A DNA stretch of 51,311 nt, taken from assembly GCA_015680685.1 (NCBI GenBank), contig MNCI01006837.1, positions 322,963-374,273 on the forward strand, read 5' to 3'. The position numbers and the translations under genes are program-made. Below are positions 1-10,222 of the stretch, piece by piece (the stretch's first letter is position 1; each line of letters opens with the position of its first letter). Source of the stretch: Gnetum montanum. Taxonomy: Eukaryota > Streptophyta > Gnetopsida > Gnetales > Gnetaceae. The notes below the pieces were generated by a model, which saw only the letters and a program-made list of their open reading frames with translations, was not told the origin of the DNA and made no database searches.

Positions 1-422
1 GTGAGGGGTTCCTCTTCTCCTATTTCACTAATGACGTGGGGAACCTTGCCCTTCAATAGTGAATGTTGGCTCTCCTGCCTTGCATCCCGAATACGTTGGG
101 CATTTGTGGGACGATAATCCCTTGCATCATGGTCATCCAAAACGTATTCTGCGAACTGCTCATGCATGCCAATCTGTACCAAGGCACAGAAAAGCATGTT
201 GGAAGCGGAACGATCTGGGGGTAACACGATGTTACCTTGCATGTCTCTCCACCGCAGTTGCTCATCTTGATGGAAAACAAAGTTAAAATCCGACACATAC
301 TCATCAGGATGAGTATATGTGAATTTAGACTGTTGAGGACATGGTTGATTTCGGTTATGCGTATGATGCTGACTTTCTCCTGTATTGTCCTTAGGTGAGT
401 TGATTTCATGAGAAGAAGCCAT
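1..422 (-). CDS. Ath-1 gag polyprotein, N-terminal part (cut by window edge)
   Basis: An open frame of 140 codons runs from an ATG at 420-422 (MASSHEINSPKDN...) to the window edge without a stop. It aligns with the Ath-2 gag N-terminus: shared residues include the run DEQLxWRDxQGNIVLPxDR, then NML, AEY and RDYxPT. This roughly 70-residue block lies upstream of the capsid region in Ath-2 and I do not recognise it as a named domain. The frame is intact, whereas its Ath-2 homologue is frameshifted near 24010-24030. The first ATG after the leader was taken as the start because Ath-2 homology begins shortly after it. The role as a retroelement structural protein is inferred from position and homology. 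Confidence 0.8.
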   Translation of the reverse strand, partial: MASSHEINSPKDNTGESQHHTHNRNQPCPQQSKFTYTHPDEYVSDFNFVFHQDEQLRWRDMQGNIVLPPDRSASNMLFCALVQIGMHEQFAEYVLDDHDARDYRPTNAQRIRDARQESQHSLLKGKVPHVISEIGEEEPL

Positions 423-551
423 TTCTAATGGTGTGCTAATTTTCACCGTTATTTAATGTTCTTAATTAACTGATTAACCCTAAGGTTCATTTTAAGCTCA
501 CAACGATGTGAGTGATATCCCTTATGTTAAATTGGCATAAAAAACACTTAG

Positions 552-570
552 TCCCTGACAACGGTACCAA
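552..570 (-). other. Primer-binding site of Ath-1 (tRNA-Asp-like)
   Basis: On the minus strand the LTR ends in CATCA and is followed at once by TTGGTACCGTTGTCAGGGA. This resembles the plant tRNA-Asp complement used by Athila-type elements (TGGCGCCGTTGCCGGGGA). The same site in Ath-3 reads TTGGTGCCGTTGTTCGGGA. Confidence 0.75.
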
Positions 571-1000
571 TGATGAGTGGCGAGGTACCCCTACACTACA
601 CCATACGAATATGAGCGTGCACACGCGATCCGGTCGAACTCCACAGACTAAATGCCTTAACACCACAAGAAACACTTGGGGCTAATCGTTCGTTGTCTTC
701 CCAGGCTTGCTTGTATGTGTCACGGTGTATGGTTAAGCAAGTCTAAGGTATGTGATTTTTTTGGTATTTTTGGCTTATCTCCTATGCTATCAGAGGAAAG
801 GGTTGAGAAACTAAGCTAACTCTAACTAATGTCCTAAGTCTAAGTTAACTAGCGTCAACATTTGTTCCCACTTACCGGACACACCTTGAACTATGCAACT
901 GTGGCTTACCAAACGCTAGCCGTTACTGGGATCGCCACACGTAACGCAAGTGCTTGAAGTGGTCGTACTGAGGCACCTATTTAGCCTATGTGTGATAAGC

Positions 1001-1275
1001 AGCCGATTCCTTAGCCAGCCGTACACACCCGTGGGTGCTCGTAACTAAGTCGTACTTATCACACGTTCTAGCCTAGCAATGAGCAGCCGATTCCTCAACT
1101 AGCCGTACACATCGGACTACTACTAGGATTACCAAGCGCAGAATCCTGGAATACGCTACTGGGTTACCAAGCAGCCGATGCTCGTAATTGAGTCGTACTC
1201 ATGCGTTGCGTCAAGCAGCCGATTCCTTGACTAGTCGTACACATCCGTAGACACTCGTAATCAAGTCGTACTTGA
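1001..1275. repeat. Degenerate tandem repeat inside the Ath-1 LTR
   Basis: A unit starting AGCAGCCGATTCCT and passing through GCCGTACACA and CTCGTAA to AAGTCGTACTT occurs at about 1001-1060, 1083-1110, 1163-1200 (partial) and 1214-1275. The equivalent parts of the Ath-2 and Ath-4 LTRs carry at most one degraded unit. Confidence 0.7.
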
Positions 1276-1520
1276 ACACACTAGGAAAGAAGTAAATGAA
1301 AGCAATAAATGAAACCACATGCTGCAAGGTTTATCCAATCAAGTTCGCCTTTATTGCCGTACACAACCTAGGTTCAGGTTACAAGCTGCTTGAATAAAGA
1401 GCCGTTCATTCTAGGACTCCTACTACTGGCACATGGGGAAAAATTCTAACTCTGGAGTGATCAATCTGCCAGAGCTTCGCTACACAAGCCAGGATTGGGA
1501 AATGAAGGGAGTGCCACCTC

Positions 1521-1640
1521 TTATTTATAGATATGATGGTGGGACGCGATATTGCGTACGCGATATTGTAGGGGAAGACGCGATATCGCATGGGATGCGA
1601 TATCGCGGTGGCCGCGATATCGCGTACGCGATATAGCGGC
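1521..1640 (-). promoter_or_regulatory. Ath-1 U3 promoter: TATA box with upstream GCGATATCGC array
   Basis: On the minus strand a TATAAATAA box lies at 1521-1529. Directly upstream, at 1544-1640, are six copies of the palindromic core GCGATATCGC or one-base variants (GATATT, GATATA), with CGCGTACGCG between some of them. The same layout recurs in three other LTRs of this window. A binding-site array for a transcription factor is an inference. Confidence 0.6.
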
Positions 1641-1663
1641 CCAGTGCATGTCGCGTCTCATCA

Positions 1664-2720
1664 AATAGAATTATCTTTGCAAAAAATAATTTATCCTTGA
1701 TTAATCAAGTTTTATACATCATCTTTAATATTGAAAGAACTATCTTTGTCATGTCCTATTGTCTTATGATAGTAGCAATAGTTATGATAATCATACCACT
1801 TATGTACTTTAAGATCTTCCTTTAACATTGGACAGGATCCATCATAAGAAGTTGCATATCCTTGTATCTTACTCTACTCTGATTAGATGCTTGTGTTGAA
1901 GTTGTCTATCTCAAAGAAAGTTTTTGAGGAGAAGTGACTGCTTCATAAGAAGCTTAGTATCTTGGCTCCTATCCTTGAAGATTTTGAATTATTTATTGAT
2001 GTTGGAAGAGGAGGCATCACTACTCTATTACTGGTTAGATACTTAAGATGCTAAAGAAGAAATAAAAGAAACACTTTAACTAGTTAATTGTGCTTTTTCC
2101 TATTTAGCCATTTAATTAGCTTTATTTGTAACTACTAGGAACTCTTGATCACTATGTTTAAGTGCTACTTCTTTAATTCTTTTGGTAGCTAGGAATGCAT
2201 TGTTCAAAGAATGAATCTTAGGATAAGCCATCCTTTTCTAAATGTAGTGAATGACCATAGCTTCAAAGATATCATGGAGCTGATGTTTACCTAGATGGTA
2301 GGATAGCTTAGTTGAAGCAGTTATCCACCTTAAGGTCAACTTATCTATTGGTTCATTTGTATCTTATTTCACAGAAATAAATGACATGGCACTAGTACTT
2401 TGTGATATGTTGAATTTAAAATGTTTCACAAAGGATATAAAGATCTATTTAAAATATGCAATACATCCTCTAGGCAAGGATTTGTACCACTCAAGAACCA
2501 TTCCAAAAAGTAAGATTGAAAAGTACCTATGGATTATATGTTGATAGATGAACAACATGCATTCATTCCTAAAAGTTTTCACATGGGTCACATGATCACT
2601 AGTCTCACCATTATATTTGGTGAAAGTATGAAGAGAAATTCTTTTAGGTAGAATTACCATATGAACAATTTGACTAATAGGGTTATCAACATTTGGTCTA
2701 GAGAGATAGATGATTCTTAT
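1664..2720 (-). pseudogene. Gyp-1 gag, C-terminal part (decayed)
   Basis: Minus-strand gypsy gag remnant. The clearest stretch is at 2445-2660, with FTKYNGETSDHVTHVKTF, NECML and EWYKSLPRG, the typical capsid pattern of plant Ty3/gypsy gag (retrotrans_gag family). Further on, near 1680-1760, comes a zinc-finger-like stretch CYYHKTIGHD followed by NIKDDV, a stop, and NLINQG, as found at the end of gag in many plant gypsy elements. Stops interrupt the frame, several at glutamine positions. The N-terminal part lies at 8542-9217, beyond the Cop-1 insertion. Confidence 0.75.
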
Positions 2721-3828
2721 TGTTGACCTGTTGGTATGTCAAAACCTTAAGGAAAATGGAGAACATAGTATGTTGTGGAATGTGATGATTTTGCAAGGCA
2801 TGAATGAGAGCTTAAGAATTGACATCTTAAAAGAGATGTCAATGTGAAAACTACAAGGACTCAAGGGAGCATGGATAATTATGGATAAAAACAAAGGTTA
2901 TAAGCTAAATGAAGATGCTCCAATGATCAATAGGAAGCTAAATCAGCAAGAGGAAGCCTTGGGAATCAAATTTCAAAAGGTGAGAAGATGTCTCCAAGAA
3001 GTAGAAGACATCTTGGCAAAACTGGAGTACCTTCAAAGAATACATCTTTCAAAAACATGAGATGTCTCCTTTCTAGAGAAGATGTATCCATAGAGAGAAC
3101 CCAATTTCCAAGGACACATCTTCCTAGAAGTCAAGTTGTTTTCAGAGAGATGTATCAATCTCAAAGGATACATCTAAACTAGTCATTGCATGAATTTTGA
3201 GGTGATTTCAAAAACTCTGAGGCTATAAGAAAACTTTAATTTCTTAGGTATTGTGCAAGTCTTGTGCATGAATTATCACTATCAAAGTGATGATTGTATA
3301 TTGTACTTGTGTACTTCATTTCTAAAATCATTTGCTTGCTTGATTATATAATTGTACCTAAAAGTACAAGGACCTATAATTTAAGTTACACTCTCCCATT
3401 TTATTTTTATTTCTCTCTTGTTACCCTGCTAGGGTTGATGTGCTTCTTGTGATAAGGCATCATCATTGAGCTTGTTGGGGTCCTGCAGGATTGAGTGTTT
3501 GTGTAGTGTCAAAACACTCCAAATTGGAGTTCAATTTGTAAAGGTTGTAGGATCCTTGAAATCATAGACTGAGCTTATTGGGGACCTTATGGGATTGAGT
3601 GGTTTTGCACTGACAAAACACTTCAGTGTAAAGCTTAGTGCTTGTACAGGGTGTGATGCCCTTTAAACCACATTTTGAGAAATAATGTCTAGAGGTGTGT
3701 AAGGATTCTACCCTCCGAGTGTGGATGTTCCCATGTTGGAGAAGCATGTAAAACTTAATTGTGATTTTTGTAGCTATTTAATTTTTTTGGGAACTTATTC
3801 ATCCTCCCTTCTATGTTCTTGATTTTCA
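2721..3828 (+). repeat. 5' LTR of Cop-1
   Basis: A 1108-base LTR starting TGTTGACCTG and ending in TTTTCA. It matches the 3' LTR over its length, for example in the segments around GAGCTTGTTGGG near 3468 and 8178. The U3 side holds a cluster of AGATGTCT/AGACATCT motifs at 2821-3178. Confidence 0.88.
2821..3178. repeat. AGATGTCT/AGACATCT motif cluster in Cop-1 5' LTR
   Basis: The octamer AGATGTCT, its reverse complement AGACATCT, and one-base variants (ACACATCT, ATACATCT, AGATGTAT) recur about every 15-40 bases. Because the two forms are inverse complements, neighbouring copies can pair into short hairpins. The same cluster is in the 3' LTR (7506-7870) and in both Cop-2 LTRs. Confidence 0.65.
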
Positions 3829-3845
3829 AGTAGTATTGGAGCCTT
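3829..3845 (+). other. Primer-binding site of Cop-1 (initiator tRNA-Met-like)
   Basis: Directly after the LTR comes AGTAGTATTGGAGCC, a worn form of the TGGTATCAGAGCC site complementary to plant initiator tRNA-Met, the usual primer of copia elements. Confidence 0.6.
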
Positions 3846-3882
3846 GTGCTCCTTTATTCGACATCAATTTGAAGAATGAACT

Positions 3883-5563
3883 ATGGAAGAAACATATTAC
3901 GTAAAGCCACCAATGTTTGATGGGTTTGAATTTTCTTATTAGAAGGTAAGGATGCAAGGCTTCTTTGAGTCTATGGAATTTGAAGTATGGGAGTCCATAC
4001 TTGAAGGCTACACTTTGCCTGTCGATAGTGAAACAAAAGCCATCAAGCCTAGGAGCAAATGAAGATAGGAAGAAAAAGATAAGTTCATGTTTGATTCTAA
4101 AGAAAACATTGTTCATATTGTGCATTAAATAAATCTAAATTTAATAAAGTAGTTGGATTTAAAACAGCCAAAGAAATTTGGGAAACCTTAGAGGCTGCTT
4201 ATGAGGGAACATTGATACTTAAGCAATCTAAACTCTTAGTTTTGCAAAGTGAGTATGATAAGCTTAAAATAAGAGAAGGATAAAAAATAAAAGATTATTT
4301 CTCTAGGGAAATTGATCTTTTTGTGGCTATTAGAGGTACTAGTAAATATTTTCCTGAAAGTGATGTCATAATATAAATTATTAGAACTCTACAATCAAAA
4401 CTTAGACTGAAGGTCATAGCCATGGAGGAAATTAGAGATTTCTTAGTTCTAAAATTCAAATAGATTCAAAGTGTTGTTATTTCTTATGAAATAAACCTCA
4501 TAAGCAAAGGAGAAATTAAAGAAAAATCAATTTCTCTAAAATCTACTTTTAAGGGAAAAGAACCTAATGAGCAAGATGAGGGCACCGAAGAAGAAATACC
4601 TCTTCTCTTAGGAAGGTTGTAGAGGCTTATGTAAAAAAGGACTAAGAGCTACAATCAACAAAGACCTAATCAATTCAAAGGTAAGGAAAGAGGTAAAAAT
4701 TTTTCAAGTTCTAGTTTTGATTCTTCCTCTATAGAATTTTGGGTTTGTATTGGAAGAGGCCATGTGGCCTTTGAATGTCCTAGCAATGGTAGGTTGCAAC
4801 AAAAAGAGAGGACTAATATGGAAAAAAAATGACCAACTTCTACACTAGTTGGAATGATGATGAGAAAAGTGAAGAACAAGTACATGACTTCACAAAGAAT
4901 TCTCAACTCATATGCATGGTGCTCACAAATGAAAATTTACTACCAGTTATTGATGAACCAACAGGTAAGTATGATGAAAGGTATAGTGAATTACGAGAAG
5001 AAATTCTCATTCCATAGTATTTACTTATGAATGTAAAGGCATATATGAATAGAAAATTTTATGCAATTCACACCAAATCAAAAGGAGAGATCTTAGACTT
5101 AAAGGTTGATGTTCAATAAATAACCCCTTGCAATAAAGAATGTAGAGGTTTTCAAGAAGGAGAGATTCATGAAAAATAGCCAAGGAATGAAGATTTAGAG
5201 AAAATGTCATAGGAGGGTACAAGCTCCAGCTCAAGCATAATCAAGTTTGATAACCCCATCCATGAAGAGAACACTTTATTTATTTGTCAAAATTATGGAA
5301 GTAAACAAAACTTTGATTATCCTCATATTAATCAAAATAATATTGATGCTTGCTCTTGTCAAGAAGTTCCTAGTAAGCATATTTTATAGGAAGCAACAAT
5401 TAGAAAATTTCTCGAAAAAATGTATAAAATAGAAGGTGATCCAAAATACTTTCATCATAAAGAATATAAACAAGATTTGCTATCATACAAAAGAACTAAT
5501 GAAAAAGAATCAAAGGGTAAGGAGGTACTTCATGATAGAGGACCTAATCTCAAACTTCATTAG
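3883..5563 (+). pseudogene. Cop-1 gag (decayed)
   Basis: Begins at an ATG 54 bases after the LTR: the translation METYYVKPPMFDGFEFSY (after one residue slip), then a stop where tryptophan is expected, then KVRMQGF, is the standard start of copia gag. Later come KLLVLQSEYDKLK, a zinc-knuckle remnant (VCIGRGHVAFECPS, near 4745-4785) and the acidic stretch WNDDEKSEEQ that follows the knuckle in SIRE/Tnt1-like polyproteins. Stops and frameshifts are frequent, many TAG or TAA in place of W or Q. Nothing from protease onward is present. The end is set at the last stop of the recognisable frame (HDRGPNLKLH). Confidence 0.75.
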
Positions 5564-7390
5564 TCTTTTCCATGTCAATTGCAAGTAAGGTAAGTTATGG
5601 TAAGTTTCTATTTCCTTGCTTACTAGATATTGTGTCAAGTTTTAAATGTTTTTTCTTTCATTTGAATGATCAAGAAAGATAAATTTGTTTTGATGTGTAG
5701 TTACATATTTTTAAGACTATGGAAAATTAGCTCCAAGTTATACAAATGTTAAGATAAGCACTTATGTAGGAGGAGACTTTTGGTATTAGTGGGACATTAT
5801 TGGAATATTTGATTATGGTGAACATATGAGCATGATGTGATTAGTTTTATGGTTAAATGAAATCTTGTGCTACTTTTAAATTTTTTATTGAAAAATCATA
5901 TTTTGGATTCTTAATGTATTGGTTTTAAGTTGTTTAAAACCCTTTCATGAAATTCATGGACCAAAAGCTTTGTGTTGAAATTTCATTATATGACTTGTGA
6001 TATGGCATTGTGCTTCTCACTGAAATTACAAAGTTTAATTTCTTTTGAAATATTTTTGATGTATTAAGCATTTGAATTGGCACCTTTGATGAAATTCATG
6101 AATCTTCTGAGAAAAGGAACATTTCAAAGGGAATTATCATGGAGTAAGATTAATAGGAGACCTTAGTCTCTACACTTGATCTTAATGTTGCTTTGTAGGG
6201 GTAGTACTTTGATGATAAAAGAACCATGACAATTACATGTTCATCCACAAAGTTCCAAAGGGAGCATTAGAATGAGAAGCATATCTACACATATGCATGG
6301 GGATCCTATTCCTCATTACCAATTATCATATGCACATTTGTCATTGGTGTAGGGGGATTCTTTTAAGACTTTTAGCAAAAGATACACAAGCAATAAGACT
6401 TCACACTCCAATTGAGTAAGAATTCATTTAAGAACATGGTAAAGTATCTAAGGTAAAAGAATGAGTTAAATTTTGGTAAAGATATTTGTTGGATATTTTA
6501 CCTTATGGTGTCTTTCTTGTTTCTAGTATTTAAATTTGACATATATACTAAATTTTTGTATGGACATCTTATTAAGAATCTATTTGATTATTTAGCATGA
6601 TAAGCTGTGTTGCCCTAACCTTTCTTGTAAGTATTTGATCTAATTCTTGGAAGTTAGATAAGCATGTATTTACTTTCTTACCATGGAATTGCTATGCCTT
6701 GTTCTAACATTTAAGTTTCAAACATGTAGAATCTTGAGTGAATACAAAATCATGAGATATTGGTTTAGTTGTCGCTAATGGGATAATTTGTTCAAACAAC
6801 AGGTTACATGATTCTGAAAACTTAAACTTTGGACTTCATCCTCTTGGTTTTCATTTTTCCTAAAATTTAATTGTAAGGCTTGGCTTAATTATGTTTGGAT
6901 TAGTTGTGGATCATTAATTTTACCTTTGTGGACAAATAAGGGGCAGCTCTTAATTAGTGTGTCATCATCAACCCTATGCAATCAATGCAAAGCAATATGT
7001 ACTTTTTCAATTGATTATTCTTCCCTAGCAAGATGTTTTTATATATGTTCTTATAGTACTTTAGTCCTCATGTGTTCATTATGGAAGTTTGAAAATTAAT
7101 TGTGCATTATATTGATCTATCTTATTGCCTTACTTCACTCCTTTTTGATGATGTCCAAAAAGGGGAAGAGTTCAATAGATATGATGTGGTTAATATTATT
7201 GATAATTATGATGTGATGATATGGCTATAATGATAATCATATATATATATATATGTATATATATGATGTGACATGAATATGGTGATTGTGATTTATGGAA
7301 TATAATATGTGTGGGTGTTAAATGGCTTAAGGGTGTGACTTGATGAATTCTAGGAACTACTAACCCATTTTCTTAAGTTTTGGACATTAC
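5564..7390 (+). other. Non-coding interior of Cop-1
   Basis: No coding frame recognised. Several blocks match the interior of Cop-2: around 5870-5945 with 30255-30330, and around 6150-6220 with 31030-31100. It contains an (AT)n tract at about 7238-7262. Its conservation between two copies marks it as a true part of the element and not a later insertion. Confidence 0.65.
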
Positions 7391-7405
7391 CAGGAAAGGG
7401 GAGAT
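7391..7405 (+). other. Polypurine tract of Cop-1
   Basis: CAGGAAAGGGGAGAT lies immediately before the 3' LTR start TGTTAAAA, the standard place for plus-strand priming in a copia element. Confidence 0.75.
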
Positions 7406-8541
7406 TGTTAAAATTTTTGTATGTCTAAACCTTAAGAAAAATGGATAACATAGTATGTTGTGGAATGTGATGATTTTGTAGGGAATGAATGAGAGCTCAA
7501 GAGTTGACATCTATAAAGAGATGTTAATGTGGAGACTACAAGGACTCAATGGAGCATACACAAGCATCAATTAAAATGAAGGGTACAAGCTAAATGAAGA
7601 TGCTCTAGTGAGATAGAAAAAGCTAAATTAGCAAGAGGAAGCCTTATGAACCAAATTTTGAAAGATTAGAAGACATCTTTAAGAAGCAAAAGATGTCTTG
7701 GATGAAGTGGAGTACATTCAAAGAATACATCTCCCAAAAATAAGAGACATCTTCTTTCCAAAGAAGACATCTCAATAGAGATGTCTCCATAGAGATGTTT
7801 CACTTTCCAAGGAGACATCCCCCTAGAACTGAAGTCATTTTTAGAGAGATGTCCCAATCTCAAAGGAGATGTCTATACTAGCTATTAGATAGTTCTTGCA
7901 AGAATTTTGAGGCAATTTTGGAAACTCTAAGCCTATGAGAAGACTTCAATTTTTTGGGTATTGTGCAAGTTTTGTGCATGAATTTTTACTATTAAAGAAA
8001 TCATTGTATATTGTACTTGCCTGCTTCATTTGTAAGATCATTTTCTTGATCAATTGTAGAATTATGCTTCAACGTAAAAGGACCTCTAATTTAAGTTACA
8101 CTCTTTCCTTGTGTTTTTGTTTCTCTCGTGTTTCCTTACTAGGGTTTATGTGCTTCTTGTGAGAAGACATCATCATTGAGCTTGTTGGGATCCTATAGGA
8201 TTGAGTGTTTATGCAACATCAAAACACTCCAAAGTGGAGCTCAATTTTTAAAGGTTGTAGGATCCTTGAAACCACATACTGAGCTTGTTGGGATCTTGCA
8301 AGGTTAAGTGGTTTTGTAGGAATGAAATACTTTGGTTTGGAGCTTAGTGCTTGTATAGGGTATGGTGCCCTTCAAAGCATATTTTGAGAAACAAAGTCCA
8401 AAGGTGTGCAAAGATTCTACCCTCTGAGTGTGGATGTACCCAAGTTGGGGAACCACATAAAAATTGAGTGTGGATTTTGTAGCTTTTTAATTTTATTTTT
8501 AGGAACTTATTCAACCCTCTGTTCTAAGTTCTTGATCCTCA
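7406..8541 (+). repeat. 3' LTR of Cop-1
   Basis: A 1136-base LTR, TGTTAAAATT to GATCCTCA. Pairs with 2721-3828. The AGATGTCT/AGACATCT cluster lies at 7506-7870 and is denser than in the 5' LTR. Confidence 0.88.
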
Positions 8542-9217
8542 TTTATTACATGGATATAGCCTTATCTATCTCATTTTCATGACTTTCAAGTTGATACATC
8601 ATGTTGATGAGCAAAGTTAATAGTTATGGATTCATGTAAGAAAGATTGAATAAATGCTAAATGAAAGGAAAAGATTGACTTATAGGTCCTTGTGTAATAG
8701 AATTAACAAAGCTAAATGATTGTAATTGTAAAATTTATTGGGAAATATCTAGTTAATATTATGCAAAAAATGATGAAACTATTACAAATATAGTAATATA
8801 CATGAAAGGGAATGGTAGTAATCTAGGTTAAGGTTGAGGAGAAAAAAATTTAATTATCACTTTGATGAATGTTTTAAAAAATGATTGGGAATTACTTGTG
8901 CTATTTGGAGGAAAAAGGTTGTAGAGGAGAGGACTAAGACCTAAAGCTAGATTTGCAAATGATTGGATGTTTCTATTAGATGCTAGATTTGTAGGAAGGA
9001 AGTTATGAGTAGTTGAAATATTAATGTTATGTAGCTGGTGAGACTTCAAAAGACTAGAAATGAGATTGGAAATAATGTTAGAACTAGGTTCATTCTTTGA
9101 CCTTGGAATGTCATCATCTTTTAAATATAGATCTTCTTCATCATGATTGATACTAGATTCAATCCTTCTAGTGACTAAGATGTTGGAATTAAGCAGTTGA
9201 TCTAGGATACTTTTCAT
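8542..9217 (-). pseudogene. Gyp-1 gag, N-terminal part
   Basis: The minus strand has an open stretch of 129 codons at 8828-9217 (MKSILDQLLNSNILVT...), rich in Asn and Ser and of low complexity, as in many gypsy gag N-termini. It is upstream of and on the same strand as the capsid-like part at 1664-2720, from which Cop-1 separates it. I assign it to gag from that position; the sequence itself is not diagnostic. Confidence 0.45.
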
Positions 9218-10222
9218 GCTTGCTTCTTTAATTTGAAGGTTGAATATTTGTCTAAATATTTTCTAGTTCCATGATGAATTTAGCAATCTCCTTCACTATG
9301 ATTCAATTCAATTGTCTTGCTTAAACTAGAAAGGAAATAAGGTAGATCATTAGCTCATTCATATTCTACCATGAGTTTAAACATCTTAGTTGTGAGAAGA
9401 AAATCAAGTTCTTACTTCACACATACTATCTTGTAGTTTCTTTTACTAAGTTCTAAAATTTTTTGTATGTGATAAATATTCATGAGTTTATGGATCTTTC
9501 AAAAGTCATTTATTGAGGATGATCTAATTACTTTAATGTATGTTAATGTGATCACAAGTAATCAAGTGGATTATTATTAGTATCTTCAGTTTCATGCAAA
9601 TCAACTTAGAACTTAAGGAGATTGATTAGGACATTAATACTTCAAGATATCAATGTTAACGTTAAATTGTTTGGTGGACGTTAATTTTTTAGAAAAAACA
9701 ATGTGATAGAGAATATCAACATACTATAGGATTTTTTTTGAGGTTAAAAGCAAACAAAGAACTAAAAAAGAAAAAAGGCCAATATAATTTGGTCAAAGTT
9801 CAAGTGTTGGTTAAGAAAATTCTATGAAAAAAAAGTCTAGTTTCTATCGAATTGGCCCTCCTAGTACCAAAGATGTTGTGGTGAGAATTAATGTGACGAA
9901 CTTACAAATTGTACAAAATATTGTGTTTTCTTTCTTAATATTTTTGACATAATAGAAGGCAGTGCAACACTATCTATAGACATAAATGATCTAAAGACAT
10001 ATCTCCAATTTCAATGAGCATTCTTTCATCATATTAACATAATGAACTAGCAGTGAAAGTAATACTAAAGCTAAGAGAAAAATATTTAAAAAATCAAATA
10101 TAGCAAAAAAAATGAAAATAATGTATAAATGAAAAGCAAAATTTTTTTTTGTAGACAAACTAGTAGGATAACAATAAAAAATGTAATTCTATCAATTGAA
10201 TCTATGGGAAAAACAATGGTGT
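9218..10222 (-). other. Gyp-1 leader, no gene seen
   Basis: AT-rich DNA between the proposed gag start and the block shared with Gyp-2. I see no coding frame, RNA gene or clear repeat in it. Confidence 0.4.

Larger units (their letters stand above)
1..1663 (-). mobile_element. Ath-1: left-truncated LTR retrotransposon, Athila/Tat-like
   Basis: Minus-strand LTR element, read right to left as 5' LTR (571-1663), primer-binding site (552-570), leader, then the start of gag (422 to the edge). The rest lies beyond the left edge. The LTR ends are TGATGAG and its inverse CTCATCA, shared with Ath-3 (Ath-2 and Ath-4 have TGATGGG at their 5' end). The primer site fits tRNA-Asp, as in Athila-type gypsy elements. 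It lies directly against a gypsy gag remnant (Gyp-1), so it probably inserted there. CpG sites in its LTR and gag are well kept, which suggests it is the youngest element here. Whether it has a polymerase cannot be seen. Confidence 0.85.
571..1663 (-). repeat. 5' LTR of Ath-1
   Basis: A 1093-base LTR bounded on the plus strand by TGATGAGTGG at 571 and CTCATCA ending at 1663. The first 200 bases match the Ath-2 LTR at 18230 and, more weakly, those at 48061 and (inverted) 32876 and 41194. In element orientation U3 with the palindrome array is at 1544-1663, the TATA box at 1521-1529, and R/U5 runs down to 571. It is about 200 bases longer than the Ath-2 LTR, largely because of a repeated block at 1001-1275. 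Confidence 0.88.
2721..8541 (+). mobile_element. Cop-1: copia-type, gag-only LTR retrotransposon
   Basis: A complete element: 5' LTR 2721-3828, tRNA-Met-type primer site, decayed gag, about 1.8 kb of non-coding sequence, a purine tract ending GGGGAGAT, and 3' LTR 7406-8541. The flanking five bases are CTTAT on the left and TTTAT on the right, a likely target-site duplication with one change. No protease, integrase or reverse transcriptase frame was found in the 3.6-kb interior. Cop-2 has the same layout, so loss of pol predates both copies. This matches the published class of terminal-repeat retrotransposons with only a GAG domain. It lies inside the Gyp-1 gag. Confidence 0.85.

Noticed and set aside
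53-409. Minus-strand open frame of 118 codons
   Set aside because: It is in the wrong frame. The gag frame of Ath-1 (ATG at 420-422, open to the edge) covers the same bases and has homology to Ath-2.
7238-7262. (AT)n tract, and a similar one at 46954-46973
   Set aside because: Ordinary microsatellites; no further structure seen.
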